Below, one piece after another: positions 7,388 to 13,926 of a stretch of DNA of 18,863 bases. The position numbers and the translations under genes are program-made. The notes beneath the pieces are model-generated. The model was not told the origin of the DNA, did not search any database, and saw only the letters and a list, made by a program, of their open reading frames with translations. The stretch's first letter is position 1. Every line of letters starts with the position of its first letter. The stretch comes from Pseudomonas sp. UBA4194. Its GTDB lineage: Bacteria; Pseudomonadota; Gammaproteobacteria; Pseudomonadales; Pseudomonadaceae. Where the stretch lies: the NCBI RefSeq assembly GCF_002379585.1, contig NZ_DFUE01000050.1, forward strand, positions 42,145-61,007, written 5' to 3'.

Positions 7388-7427
7388 GAGGTTCCCCGTC
7401 GGCCCGTGGCCGAGTGCTCCAAACGTT

Positions 7428-7444
7428 TTGTAGTAAGTTTACAA
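7428..7444. promoter_or_regulatory. Candidate HexR-like operator upstream of pckA
   Basis: TTGTAGTAAGTTTACAA is a 17-bp imperfect palindrome (TTGTA-N7-TACAA) located 41-57 bases before the pckA start. The gammaproteobacterial sugar-catabolism regulator HexR binds palindromes of this kind, and in P. putida TTGT...ACAA half-sites are reported with slightly shorter spacing. It also overlaps a second dyad, TGTAGT (7429-7434) with ACTACA (7450-7455). Identification rests on motif resemblance and on the gluconeogenic target. Confidence 0.45.
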
Positions 7445-7472
7445 CAACCACTACAGCTAAAAAGTGGGCCGG

Positions 7473-7478
7473 ATTATG
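7473..7478 (-). promoter_or_regulatory. Candidate -10 element of pckA
   Basis: Read on the reverse strand this is CATAAT, five of six matches to the sigma-70 consensus. It would start transcription near 7466, leaving a leader of about 80 nt that contains the HexR-like palindrome. No good -35 hexamer is seen at 16-18 nt, so an activator or a different start is possible. Confidence 0.35.
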
Positions 7479-7513
7479 CCAGAAACGCCCGAAAAGAGTA
7501 GGGTCCTCTTGTC

Positions 7514-7528
7514 GATAACGGCGTTATC
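7514..7528. promoter_or_regulatory. Perfect 15-bp dyad between hslO and pckA
   Basis: GATAACGGCGTTATC is a perfect seven-base inverted repeat around one central base. It lies 39 bp after the hslO stop and about 130 bp upstream of pckA. There is no T-tract, so it looks more like a protein-binding site than a terminator. I cannot name the regulator. Confidence 0.4.
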
Positions 7529-7566
7529 CCGGCGTCCAATTGTTAATTTAGCGAGACTGAATCTAT

Positions 7567-8469
7567 TTAGTGACGGGTATCTGACGGTGCGTCGACCCCT
7601 GCCCCACTGAATAGTTGATCGACGTCGGTGGCGTCAAACAAATATCGCTGGTTGCAGAACTGGCAGTCGATCTCGACCGTACCGCCATGTTCCTTGAGCA
7701 ACTCGCGCGCATCGTCGTGCCCAAGACTGACCAACGCCCGCGCCGAGCGTTCCCGCGAACAGCTGCAGCGGAACAGGATCGGCTGAACGTCGAACAGGCG
7801 CACGGCCTGTTCGTGGTACAGCCGATACAGTACGGTTTCGTTGTCCAGGCCCAGCAGTTCTTCTGCCTTCAGGGTATCGGCCAGGGCGGTAGCGTTCTTC
7901 CAGCTTTCGGCGCGGTCATCCTCGTCCTTGATCACGGCAGCCGGCAACTGCTGCAACAGCAGCCCACGGGCGCGGGTGCCATCGGCCTTGAGCCAGAAGC
8001 GGGTGCCGAGTTGCTCGGACAGAGCGAAATAGTTGGAGAAGCTTTCCGAAAGGTCGGCCCCTTGCAGATCGACGATACCTTGATAGCGCTGGCCTACCGT
8101 CGGGTCGATGGTCATGGCCAGGGTGCCGCTGGGCATCAGTTCGGGCAGGCCATCGGTGTCGTTGATCTGGTCGCCATGGAAGCGCGCCAAACCACGGATT
8201 TCACGCTCGCTGGAGCACTCGATCATCAACAGGGGCACCGGGCCCTCGGAGCGCGCCTGCAAAATCAGCAGGCCGTCGAACTTGAGGGTGCCGACCAGCA
8301 GCGCGGCGGCTGCCATGAACTCACCCAACAACAGTTGCACAGGCAGCGGATAGTCGTGTTTAGCCAGCACTTCGGCATAACTGCGCTCCAAAGCTACCGC
8401 CTCACCGCGTAGATCGGCGTCGTCGAAAATGAAACGTTGGGTGAAATCGGCTTCAGGTAGATCGTGCAT
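7567..8469 (-). CDS. hslO: Hsp33 redox-regulated chaperone HslO
   Basis: Hsp33 is a cytoplasmic holdase chaperone activated when oxidation or bleach releases zinc from its C-terminal switch. The 300-residue protein shows all four zinc ligands: C235 and C237 (FRCSCSRER) and C269 and C272 (DCQFCNQRY). The N-terminal core contains LLGEFMAAAALLVGTLKFDGLL-type segments typical of the family. I use the ATG at 8469, which gives the family's usual N-terminus (MHDLPEADFTQRF); a TTG nine codons upstream is open but has no ribosome site. It is divergent from the PAP2 gene, with the promoter of that gene close to its start. Confidence 0.95.
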   Translation of the reverse strand: MHDLPEADFTQRFIFDDADLRGEAVALERSYAEVLAKHDYPLPVQLLLGEFMAAAALLVGTLKFDGLLILQARSEGPVPLLMIECSSEREIRGLARFHGDQINDTDGLPELMPSGTLAMTIDPTVGQRYQGIVDLQGADLSESFSNYFALSEQLGTRFWLKADGTRARGLLLQQLPAAVIKDEDDRAESWKNATALADTLKAEELLGLDNETVLYRLYHEQAVRLFDVQPILFRCSCSRERSARALVSLGHDDARELLKEHGGTVEIDCQFCNQRYLFDATDVDQLFSGAGVDAPSDTRH

Positions 8470-8489
8470 AAGTCCAGTATCTGAGAATA

Positions 8490-8518
8490 GTGACAAAATG
8501 TGTAGAGGGTCTTATAAG
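8490..8518 (+). promoter_or_regulatory. Sigma-70 promoter of the PAP2 gene with palindromic -10
   Basis: GTGACA (8490-8495) and TATAAG (8513-8518) are separated by exactly 17 bp and match the sigma-70 hexamers at five of six positions each. The -10 lies inside a perfect palindrome, TCTTATAAGA (8510-8519), so the same bases read as TATAAG on the reverse strand toward hslO, although no matching -35 is evident there. Transcription would start near 8525. Confidence 0.65.
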
Positions 8519-8576
8519 AACCCGCTTTAGAGCGTCCGTTTGGTCGCTCACTGCCCTGTAGATGTCGAGGTATCGT

Positions 8577-9374
8577 ATGAACAACGCCCCTTTGTTGCCA
8601 CCCCGGTGGAACATTCGCGGCCTGCTGCTGTGCAATTCAATCGCGCTCGCGCTGCTGTGTTTCTGGTTATGGCCTATTGGCCATGACTTGTGTACAGCAG
8701 TCGACGAATGGCTGTTCCGCCTGCTCAATGCCCCCTTGGCCAACGTCGCCGCCTGGCGCTACGTGTGGACGCTGGGTAGCCTGCGCCCGTTCGATATCGT
8801 GGTCGGGCTGATCATGCTGGCCCTGCTGATTCGTGGCGACTGGGTGTTCAAGGCCGCGCAGGTGCGCCAGGCCTTTTTCGGCTTCATTGCCGTGCTGTTG
8901 CTCTTAGTGGTGGTTCGCGCGCTGTTTTCCAAGTGGATACATGCAATGGGCTGGGATCACGACAGCCCGAGCATGGTGCTGGCCGACCCGGTATTGCTCA
9001 GCGACTGGTACCCGCAGCTCGAGAAGCATTGGGAACTCAAGGACCGTTCCAGCCAGAGTTTCCCCGGCGACCATGCGTCGGTGCTCTTGATCTGGGCGTT
9101 GTTCATGTCCGTGTGCAGCCAGCGCTTGAGCCAGCGCCTGGTGATCTGGGGGCTGGCCCTGGTGTTCATGATGCCACGGCTGGTGGCCGGCGCCCACTGG
9201 GGCCAGGATGACTATATCGGCGGCGTGCTGATGGCCCTGCTGGCGCTGGGCTGGGGGTATTACACACCCTTCGCCGGACGCGCTTCGGCGTGGCTGGTGA
9301 AGGTCACCGCGCCGCTGTTCCGGGTAATGCAGCGGGTGCCGGGGGTAGGACAATTGAGTATCGTCCGCGGGTGA
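8577..9374 (+). CDS. PAP2-superfamily membrane phosphatase
   Basis: This 265-residue membrane protein has the second and third phosphatase motifs of the PAP2 (type 2 phosphatidic acid phosphatase) superfamily. SFPGDHAS is at 161-168 with H166, and RLVAGAHWGQD is at 201-211 with R201, H207 and D211. Hydrophobic segments at about 14-34, 72-86, 99-117, 168-182, 187-201 and 213-230 suggest around six membrane spans. Such enzymes dephosphorylate or transfer phosphate from lipid phosphates such as undecaprenyl pyrophosphate or phosphatidylglycerol phosphate; the substrate here is not decidable. GAGG seven bases upstream favours the second ATG (8577) over one five codons earlier. Confidence 0.9.
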   Translation: MNNAPLLPPRWNIRGLLLCNSIALALLCFWLWPIGHDLCTAVDEWLFRLLNAPLANVAAWRYVWTLGSLRPFDIVVGLIMLALLIRGDWVFKAAQVRQAFFGFIAVLLLLVVVRALFSKWIHAMGWDHDSPSMVLADPVLLSDWYPQLEKHWELKDRSSQSFPGDHASVLLIWALFMSVCSQRLSQRLVIWGLALVFMMPRLVAGAHWGQDDYIGGVLMALLALGWGYYTPFAGRASAWLVKVTAPLFRVMQRVPGVGQLSIVRG

Positions 9375-9394
9375 TGGGTTGGCCGTGCTGGCCT

Positions 9395-9421
9395 CATCGC
9401 GGGTAGAACCCGCTCCTACAC
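9395..9421 (+). repeat. REP element family B, left bracket of array 2
   Basis: The same element as at 4982-5008, with two differences near its 3' end (CTCCTACA in place of CTCCCACA). The hairpin GCGGGT-AGA-ACCCGC is intact. It starts 21 bases after the PAP2 stop codon and may stabilise that messenger's 3' end. Confidence 0.9.
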
Positions 9422-9435
9422 AGAATCCGTGCCGA

Positions 9436-9597
9436 CCTGATGATCTGTGCCATCACAGACCAGAGGGGGTGTGTGCTGGCCTGATGTTCTGTGCCATCAC
9501 AGACCCCAGAGGGGGTGGGTGCTGGCCTGATGTTCTGTGCCATCACAGACCCAGAGGGGATGGGTGGTGGCCTGATGTTCTGTGCCATACGCAACCC
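9436..9597. repeat. Tandem array 2: three 44-46 bp units plus a partial fourth
   Basis: Units start at 9436, 9480, 9526 and 9571 with CCTGATG, giving lengths 44, 46 and 45 and then a truncated copy. Every full unit holds a perfect hairpin, TCTGTG paired with CACAGA around CCAT. A second small hairpin follows, in which a run of two, four or three C faces a G-run around AGAG. The length differences are explained by that C-run. The unit is unrelated in sequence to array 1. It fills the convergent gap between the PAP2 gene and hslR, and I see no gene in it. Confidence 0.9.
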
Positions 9598-9624
9598 CTG
9601 TGGGAGCGGGCTCTGCCCGCGATG
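9598..9624 (-). repeat. REP element family B, right bracket of array 2
   Basis: An inverted copy of the family B REP. Read on the reverse strand its stem is GCGGGC with GCCCGC around AGA, so the innermost T-A pair of the other copies is replaced by C-G on both arms. With 9395-9421 it encloses array 2, the same arrangement as at 4982-5229. It ends 20 bp before the hslR stop codon. Confidence 0.9.
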
Positions 9625-9644
9625 GGGCCGGCGCTGACACGCCA

Positions 9645-10049
9645 TCACTCTCCCGACCGAAAACTGAACAGCTGCCGCCGCTGCTTCTTGGACGGCTTGC
9701 CGTCAGTGGTCACACCCAGCGCGCCCGACTTGCGCATCGCCGCCGCCTCTTCGCGCTTGGCCAGGCTCTGCTCGGTTTCGCGGTACAGCGTCTGTGCCTC
9801 CGGCGCGCCACGGCGGACGATCGACAAGGCCTGGACCACCACGGTGCGCTCGTCGAAGCCCATGCGAATCTGGAACTCGTCGCCCACCCGCGGCTCCTTG
9901 CCCGGCTTGCAACGCTCGCCCCGGCAGTGCACCTTGCCGCTTTCGATGGCCTCCTTGGCCAGCGCACGCGTCTTGTAGAAACGCGCGGCCCATAGCCATT
10001 TGTCCAGCCGAACCTTCTCTTCCTCTTGTTCTTCCTGCTTGCGTGCCAC
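9645..10049 (-). CDS. hslR: Ribosome-associated heat shock protein Hsp15 (S4 domain)
   Basis: Hsp15 binds 50S subunits that carry a stranded peptidyl-tRNA after premature dissociation and helps recycle them. The S4 RNA-binding domain is at about residues 14-60 (RLDKWLWAARFYKTRALAKE, then GKVHCRGERCKPGKEPRVGD). The C-terminal tail is basic (KPSKKQRRQL). The 134-residue length assumes a GTG start at 10049, which has AGGT seven bases upstream and gives the usual VARKQEEQ beginning. The frame stays open another 52 codons upstream, but that stretch has no S4-like or conserved content. It is divergent from rimB and convergent with the PAP2 gene. Confidence 0.93.
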   Translation of the reverse strand: MARKQEEQEEEKVRLDKWLWAARFYKTRALAKEAIESGKVHCRGERCKPGKEPRVGDEFQIRMGFDERTVVVQALSIVRRGAPEAQTLYRETEQSLAKREEAAAMRKSGALGVTTDGKPSKKQRRQLFSFRSGE

Positions 10050-10239
10050 GTGTTTACCTCGCTCAAGACCGTCACGGAACTGTACTACCGTGCCTGTCGG
10101 ATGCAAGTAGGAGCCTTTGCGTTTACAGTGCACGGACGCTGGCGATGCCGGGCTATGCTGGGTTGAATTCATCCCCGCGACGCCGGTCTGAAGCTTGCGT
10201 GTCACGGTTTGCTCCTACCCTGTATTGCGGTTGCCCGAT

Positions 10240-10722
10240 TTGAAGACATTTGACCATCTGACCGTTATCGGCCTGCGCGAGTGGGTGGCCCTTCCCGACC
10301 TGGGCGTGGCCGGCCTGCGGGCCAAGATCGATACCGGCGCCAGCACCTCCAGCCTGCACGCCACGGACATCGAACCGTTCACCCGCAACGGCGAACGCTG
10401 GGTACGTTTCACCGCCCACCTCGGTACCGTGGTACAGCTGCGTCACCGGCGCTGCGAAGCACCGCTGGTGGCCATGAAGACCATCAAGAGCTCCAACGGC
10501 CATGCCCAGGCCCGCTATGTGATCAAGACCACGCTGGCCTTGGGCGACCGGGTGTGGACTGTCGAGTTCACCCTGGCCTGCCGCAAGTCCATGCGTTACC
10601 GCCTGCTGCTCGGTTCCAAGGCACTGGTGCACGGCCAATTGGTCGTCAACCCGGGTGTCACCTACGTTCAAGACAAGCCGGTGTTCCCGGCCTCTACTAC
10701 CTCTGCCACAGGTGTTGCATGA
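10240..10722 (+). CDS. rimB: RimB-like retropepsin-type protease (ATP-dependent zinc protease family)
   Basis: This 160-residue protein carries an aspartic-protease-like active site, AKIDTGASTSSLHA, with D31-T-G-A34. It belongs to the small family often annotated as putative ATP-dependent zinc protease, although the motif is that of retropepsins. In P. fluorescens the homologue RimB has been linked to RimK and to control of ribosomal protein S6 glutamylation. The start appears to be TTG at 10240, giving the N-terminus MKTFDHLTVIGLREW; no ATG is available and the ribosome site is weak. Its stop overlaps the rimK ATG by four bases (ATGA), so the two are translationally coupled. Confidence 0.85.
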   Translation: MKTFDHLTVIGLREWVALPDLGVAGLRAKIDTGASTSSLHATDIEPFTRNGERWVRFTAHLGTVVQLRHRRCEAPLVAMKTIKSSNGHAQARYVIKTTLALGDRVWTVEFTLACRKSMRYRLLLGSKALVHGQLVVNPGVTYVQDKPVFPASTTSATGVA

Positions 10723-11624
10723 AGATCGCTGTGCTGTCGCGTAATCCGCGTCTGTATTCCACTCGTCGTCTGGTCGAAGCCGGTACTGCCCGTGGCCATG
10801 AAATGGTGGTGATCGACACGCTGCGCGCGTATATGAACATCGCCAGCCACAAGCCCCAGATTCACTACCGGGGCAAGCCGTTGCAGGGCTATGACGCCGT
10901 GATCCCGCGGATCGGCGCTTCGGTGACCTTCTATGGCTGCGCGGTATTGCGCCAGTTCGAGATGATGGACGTGTTCCCGCTCAACGAATCGGTGGCCATC
11001 GCACGCTCCAGGGACAAACTGCGCTCGCTGCAGTTGTTGTCGCGCCGGGGCATCGGGCTGCCGGTCACCGGCTTTGCCCATTCCCCCGACGATATCCCGG
11101 ACTTGATCAGCATGGTCAATGGCGCACCCCTGGTGATCAAGGTGCTGGAGGGCACTCAGGGAATCGGCGTGGTCCTGTGCGAAACCACCCAGGCAGCCGA
11201 GTCGGTGATCGAAGCCTTCATGGGCCTGAAGCAGAACATCATGGTCCAGGAGTACATCAAGGAGGCCGGCGGCGCGGATATTCGCTGCTTCGTGGTGGGC
11301 GACAAGGTGATTGCGTCGATGAAGCGCCAGGCCAAGCCTGGGGAGTTTCGCTCCAACCTTCACCGCGGTGGCAGCGCCAGCCTGATCAAGATCACCCCCG
11401 AGGAGCGGGTAACCGCCATTCGTGCAGCCAAGGTGATGGGCCTGAGCGTGGCGGGCGTCGACATTCTGCGCTCCAATCATGGGCCGCTGGTGATGGAGGT
11501 GAATTCCTCGCCAGGGCTGGAAGGGATCGAGGTGACCACGGGCAAGGACGTGGCCGGGATGATCATCGAGCACATCGAGAAGAACAGCGGGCCGAACATG
11601 ACGCGGACCAAGGGCAAAGGCTAG
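10719..11624 (+). CDS. rimK: Ribosomal protein S6 glutamate ligase RimK
   Basis: RimK is an ATP-grasp ligase that adds glutamate residues to the C-terminus of ribosomal protein S6, and it can make poly-glutamate. The 301-residue length equals that of E. coli RimK. The N-terminal domain starts MKIAVLSRNPRLYSTRRLVE. ATP-grasp features include VIKVLEGTQGIGV, MVQEYIKEAGGADIRCFVVG, FRSNLHRGGSA, and the metal-binding VMEVNSSPGLEGIE near the end. The frame is open upstream inside rimB, but the ATG at the ATGA overlap gives the family's exact N-terminus. In pseudomonads RimK influences motility, virulence and ribosome function. No separate rimA-like gene precedes rimB here. Confidence 0.97.
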   Translation: MKIAVLSRNPRLYSTRRLVEAGTARGHEMVVIDTLRAYMNIASHKPQIHYRGKPLQGYDAVIPRIGASVTFYGCAVLRQFEMMDVFPLNESVAIARSRDKLRSLQLLSRRGIGLPVTGFAHSPDDIPDLISMVNGAPLVIKVLEGTQGIGVVLCETTQAAESVIEAFMGLKQNIMVQEYIKEAGGADIRCFVVGDKVIASMKRQAKPGEFRSNLHRGGSASLIKITPEERVTAIRAAKVMGLSVAGVDILRSNHGPLVMEVNSSPGLEGIEVTTGKDVAGMIIEHIEKNSGPNMTRTKGKG

Positions 11625-11656
11625 AGCGCTGATTGTCGTGCTGCCTGGGCGGGCCC

Positions 11657-11683
11657 CATCGCGGGTAGAACCCGCTCCCACAC
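11657..11683 (+). repeat. Solo REP element family B between rimK and envZ
   Basis: A single copy identical to 4982-5008 over its first 25 bases, lying in the convergent gap 33 bp after the rimK stop and 37 bp before the envZ stop. Unlike the two other convergent gaps, there is no facing partner and no tandem array. Confidence 0.9.
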
Positions 11684-11719
11684 GGGATCTCGGGTGGGGC
11701 CTGCTAGGGCCAAGCCTGC

Positions 11720-13033
11720 CTACACGGCATCCCGGGGCAGCATCAGTCCCAATGGCAACCGCACCCTGGCCTCCAGGCCACCGCCGGATCGGTTGCGCAA
11801 CTCCACATTGCCGCCGTGCATGGCGGCAATGCGCTTGACGATCGCCAACCCCAGCCCGGTGCCCTTGCCACTGCGCGCACGATCACCACGGATAAACGGA
11901 TCGAAAATCCCCGCCAGCTCCGCCGGATCGATGCCTGCACCACGGTCCAGTACGCTAAGCACCACATAAGGCGCGCTGTTGTCGCCGGATACATAGGCGG
12001 CGACCTCCACGCCATCGCCCGCATGGTGCAAGGCGTTGCCAATCAGGTTGTTCATCAACCGCTTCATGGACACCTTGCGCAACGGGAACGGCGGTATCGG
12101 CTCCAGACACAGGCGCACCTGCTCTTCACCCTGGTTGTACGGCGCAACCACTTCCTGCACCAGCGCGGCCAGGTCGACCACCTCCACCGTTTCGTCGCGA
12201 CCGTCGCGAATGAACGCCAGGAACTGGTCGAGAATGGCGTCCATGTCTTCGATGTCGCGCACCATGTCGGGGGTGAATTCGTTGTCCGAGGTCATCAATT
12301 CCAGCGACAAGCGCAAGCGCGTCAGCGGCGTGCGCAGGTCGTGGGACACCCCGGCCAGCATCAACTCCCGCTCGCGTCCGGCCTGCTCGACGTCTTCGGC
12401 CATCTGGTTGAACGCCCGATAGACCTCGGTCATCTCGCTGGGCGTATCACTGACCGGCAACCGCACACTGCTGCCCTGCCCCAACTGCCGCGCCGCAAAT
12501 ACCAGGCGCTTGAGCGGCTGGTTCAACTGACGCACGAAGATCCACGCCGAGGCGGTCGAGAGCAGACCGATGGCCAGGAACCAGCCCAGCACGCTCCAGA
12601 TTTTCTGCCCCCGCAGCGGGTGCGGATACAGCGGCACCTTCAGCCAGCCCGCGCCCAAGCTGGGCGCCCGCACCCACAAGGCCGGGGGTGCATGGACGCG
12701 CAAGCGCACTTCGGTGTCCTCACCCAGCTCCGCCTGCATCTGGCGCTGGTAGATCTCGCTGTACGGCCAATGCTGTTCACCCTCGGGTACGCCGCCGCCG
12801 ACCACGCGGATCAACCCGGCGGCATCGGCAATCTGATCACGGTTGTTCTCGTCGGCGGCCCAGTAGGCGCGCAGGGTCAGGGCCACACCGTGGCTGTACT
12901 GGCGGTCCACCAGCACGTCCTCGTTCATGAGCAGGTAGACCAGGGTCAGCGCCTTGGAGAAGAGCACGACCACCAGCACCAGCCAGAGGGTGCGAGCGAA
13001 GAAGCTTTGCGGGAACCAGACGGGGGTTTTCAT
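11720..13033 (-). CDS. envZ: Sensor histidine kinase EnvZ (AmgS)
   Basis: This inner-membrane two-component sensor is 437 residues long. Membrane spans are at about 14-36 and 146-168, with a periplasmic domain of about 110 residues between them. A HAMP linker follows (about 169-221). The phosphoacceptor His231 lies in GVSHDLRTPLTRLRLSLELM. The ATPase domain shows the N box (NNLIGNALHHA, 328-338), the G1 box (DRGAGID, 363-369) and the G2 box (GKGTGLGLAIVK, 389-400). The orthologous pair AmgRS of P. aeruginosa responds to envelope stress from aminoglycosides. The ATG at 13033 gives a normal N-terminus, though its ribosome site is weak. It lies 120 bp after ompR, a gap filled by REP-like sequence. 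Confidence 0.96.
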   Translation of the reverse strand: MKTPVWFPQSFFARTLWLVLVVVLFSKALTLVYLLMNEDVLVDRQYSHGVALTLRAYWAADENNRDQIADAAGLIRVVGGGVPEGEQHWPYSEIYQRQMQAELGEDTEVRLRVHAPPALWVRAPSLGAGWLKVPLYPHPLRGQKIWSVLGWFLAIGLLSTASAWIFVRQLNQPLKRLVFAARQLGQGSSVRLPVSDTPSEMTEVYRAFNQMAEDVEQAGRERELMLAGVSHDLRTPLTRLRLSLELMTSDNEFTPDMVRDIEDMDAILDQFLAFIRDGRDETVEVVDLAALVQEVVAPYNQGEEQVRLCLEPIPPFPLRKVSMKRLMNNLIGNALHHAGDGVEVAAYVSGDNSAPYVVLSVLDRGAGIDPAELAGIFDPFIRGDRARSGKGTGLGLAIVKRIAAMHGGNVELRNRSGGGLEARVRLPLGLMLPRDAV

Positions 13034-13052
13034 TGCACAACAGCCACATACT

Positions 13053-13136
13053 TTGCAGGAACGAGCTCGGCTCGCAAACATTGCGGATGACGAACATCCC
13101 GAATCAACCAGTGATCCAGGACCTCGCTCCTACAAA
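13053..13136. repeat. Degenerate inverted REP pair inside the ompR-envZ gap
   Basis: One half (13053-13077) contains CGAGC paired with GCTCG around TCG, preceded by GCAGGAA; it resembles the P. fluorescens-type REP of the form GTAGGAGCGAGC...GCTCGC. The other half (13119-13136, GGACCTCGCTCCTACAAA) is the reverse complement of such a REP's first half. Together they look like an eroded inverted pair in the 120-bp intercistronic region of the ompR-envZ transcript. Confidence 0.5.
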
Positions 13137-13153
13137 CCATCGCCCGGGCGCGA

Positions 13154-13894
13154 TTACTTGGCGGCGTTGCCGTCCGGCACGAATACGTAGCCCACACCCC
13201 AGACCGTCTGAATATAACGTGGCTTGGAGGGATCGGGTTCGATCATCCGGCGCAGGCGCGAGATCTGCACGTCGATGGAGCGCTCCAGGGCATCCCACTC
13301 GCGACCGCGAGCCAGGTTCATCAACTTGTCGCGGGTCAGCGGCTGACGGGCATTCATCACCAACGCCTTGAGCACGGCGAATTCACCGGTGGTGAGCATG
13401 TGCACTTCGTCGCCACGCTTGAGCTCGCGGGTCGCCAGGGACAGCTCGTAGTCACCAAAGCTGACCGATTCGTCCTCGCTACCCGGCGCACCGGGCACCG
13501 GTGCCGATTGACGACGCAGCACGGCCTTGACCCGCGCCATGAGTTCGTCGGGGTTGAAGGGCTTGGCCAGGTAATCGTCGGCGCCCAGTTCCAGACCCTT
13601 GATGCGGCTCAGCTCGTCGCCCTTGGCGGTGAGCATGATGATCGGCACCTGGTTGTTGCCGGCGCGCAGACGGCGGCAGGCGGACAGGCCGTCTTCGCCG
13701 GGGAGCATGAGGTCCAGCACCACCAGGTTGAACACCTCGCGGGCCAGCAGGCGATCCATTTGCTCGACGTTGGGCACGGCTCGCGCACGATAGCCTTTGC
13801 TGGTAAAGAAACGCTCCAGCAGGCTGCTCAATCCTGGGTCATCGTCAACGATGAGGATCTTTTCACCTTCGGCTGCTTGTGCAGTACTGCTCAT
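13154..13894 (-). CDS. ompR: OmpR-family response regulator (AmgR)
   Basis: This 246-residue protein has a receiver domain (about 10-127) and a winged-helix DNA-binding domain (about 145-240). The receiver has the acidic cluster D17-D18-D19, phosphoacceptor D61 in VVLDLMLPGEDG, T89 and K111 in DDYLAKPF. The C-terminal domain ends with the typical RYIQTVWGVGYVFVPDG. AGGAG seven bases before the ATG is a strong ribosome site. It pairs with EnvZ immediately downstream. In P. aeruginosa AmgR controls membrane-stress genes and contributes to intrinsic aminoglycoside tolerance; equivalence here is inferred from similarity and conserved gene order. Confidence 0.97.
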   Translation of the reverse strand: MSSTAQAAEGEKILIVDDDPGLSSLLERFFTSKGYRARAVPNVEQMDRLLAREVFNLVVLDLMLPGEDGLSACRRLRAGNNQVPIIMLTAKGDELSRIKGLELGADDYLAKPFNPDELMARVKAVLRRQSAPVPGAPGSEDESVSFGDYELSLATRELKRGDEVHMLTTGEFAVLKALVMNARQPLTRDKLMNLARGREWDALERSIDVQISRLRRMIEPDPSKPRYIQTVWGVGYVFVPDGNAAK

Positions 13895-13920
13895 GGGTTG
13901 CTCCTTTGATCTCGGCGCGC

Positions 13921-13926
13921 ATTATG
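13921..13926 (-). promoter_or_regulatory. Candidate -10 element of ompR
   Basis: CATAAT on the reverse strand is followed by GCGCGCC, much like the TATAATGCGCC of the divergent tex promoter. It is 27 bases before the ompR start, so the leader would be short, about 20 nt. No convincing -35 hexamer is seen. Confidence 0.35.

Noticed and set aside
5828..7501. Very long forward open frame opposite pckA
   Set aside because: It mirrors the pckA codons, has no recognisable domain and arises from high-GC codon use. The same applies to the reverse frames opposite tex (14148-16397) and gshA (16728-18479).
7490..7512. Intrinsic terminator for hslO (AAGAG/CTCTT)
   Set aside because: The stem has only five weak base pairs and two trailing T, not enough to call.
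9379..9978. Forward protein-coding frame across array 2 into hslR
   Set aside because: It reads through REP copies and tandem units and then runs antisense to hslR. The repeat units are not multiples of three overall, and no start signal is seen.
10050..10205. N-terminal extension of Hsp15
   Set aside because: The extra 52 residues are unlike the S4 family, and the GTG at 10049 has a proper ribosome site.
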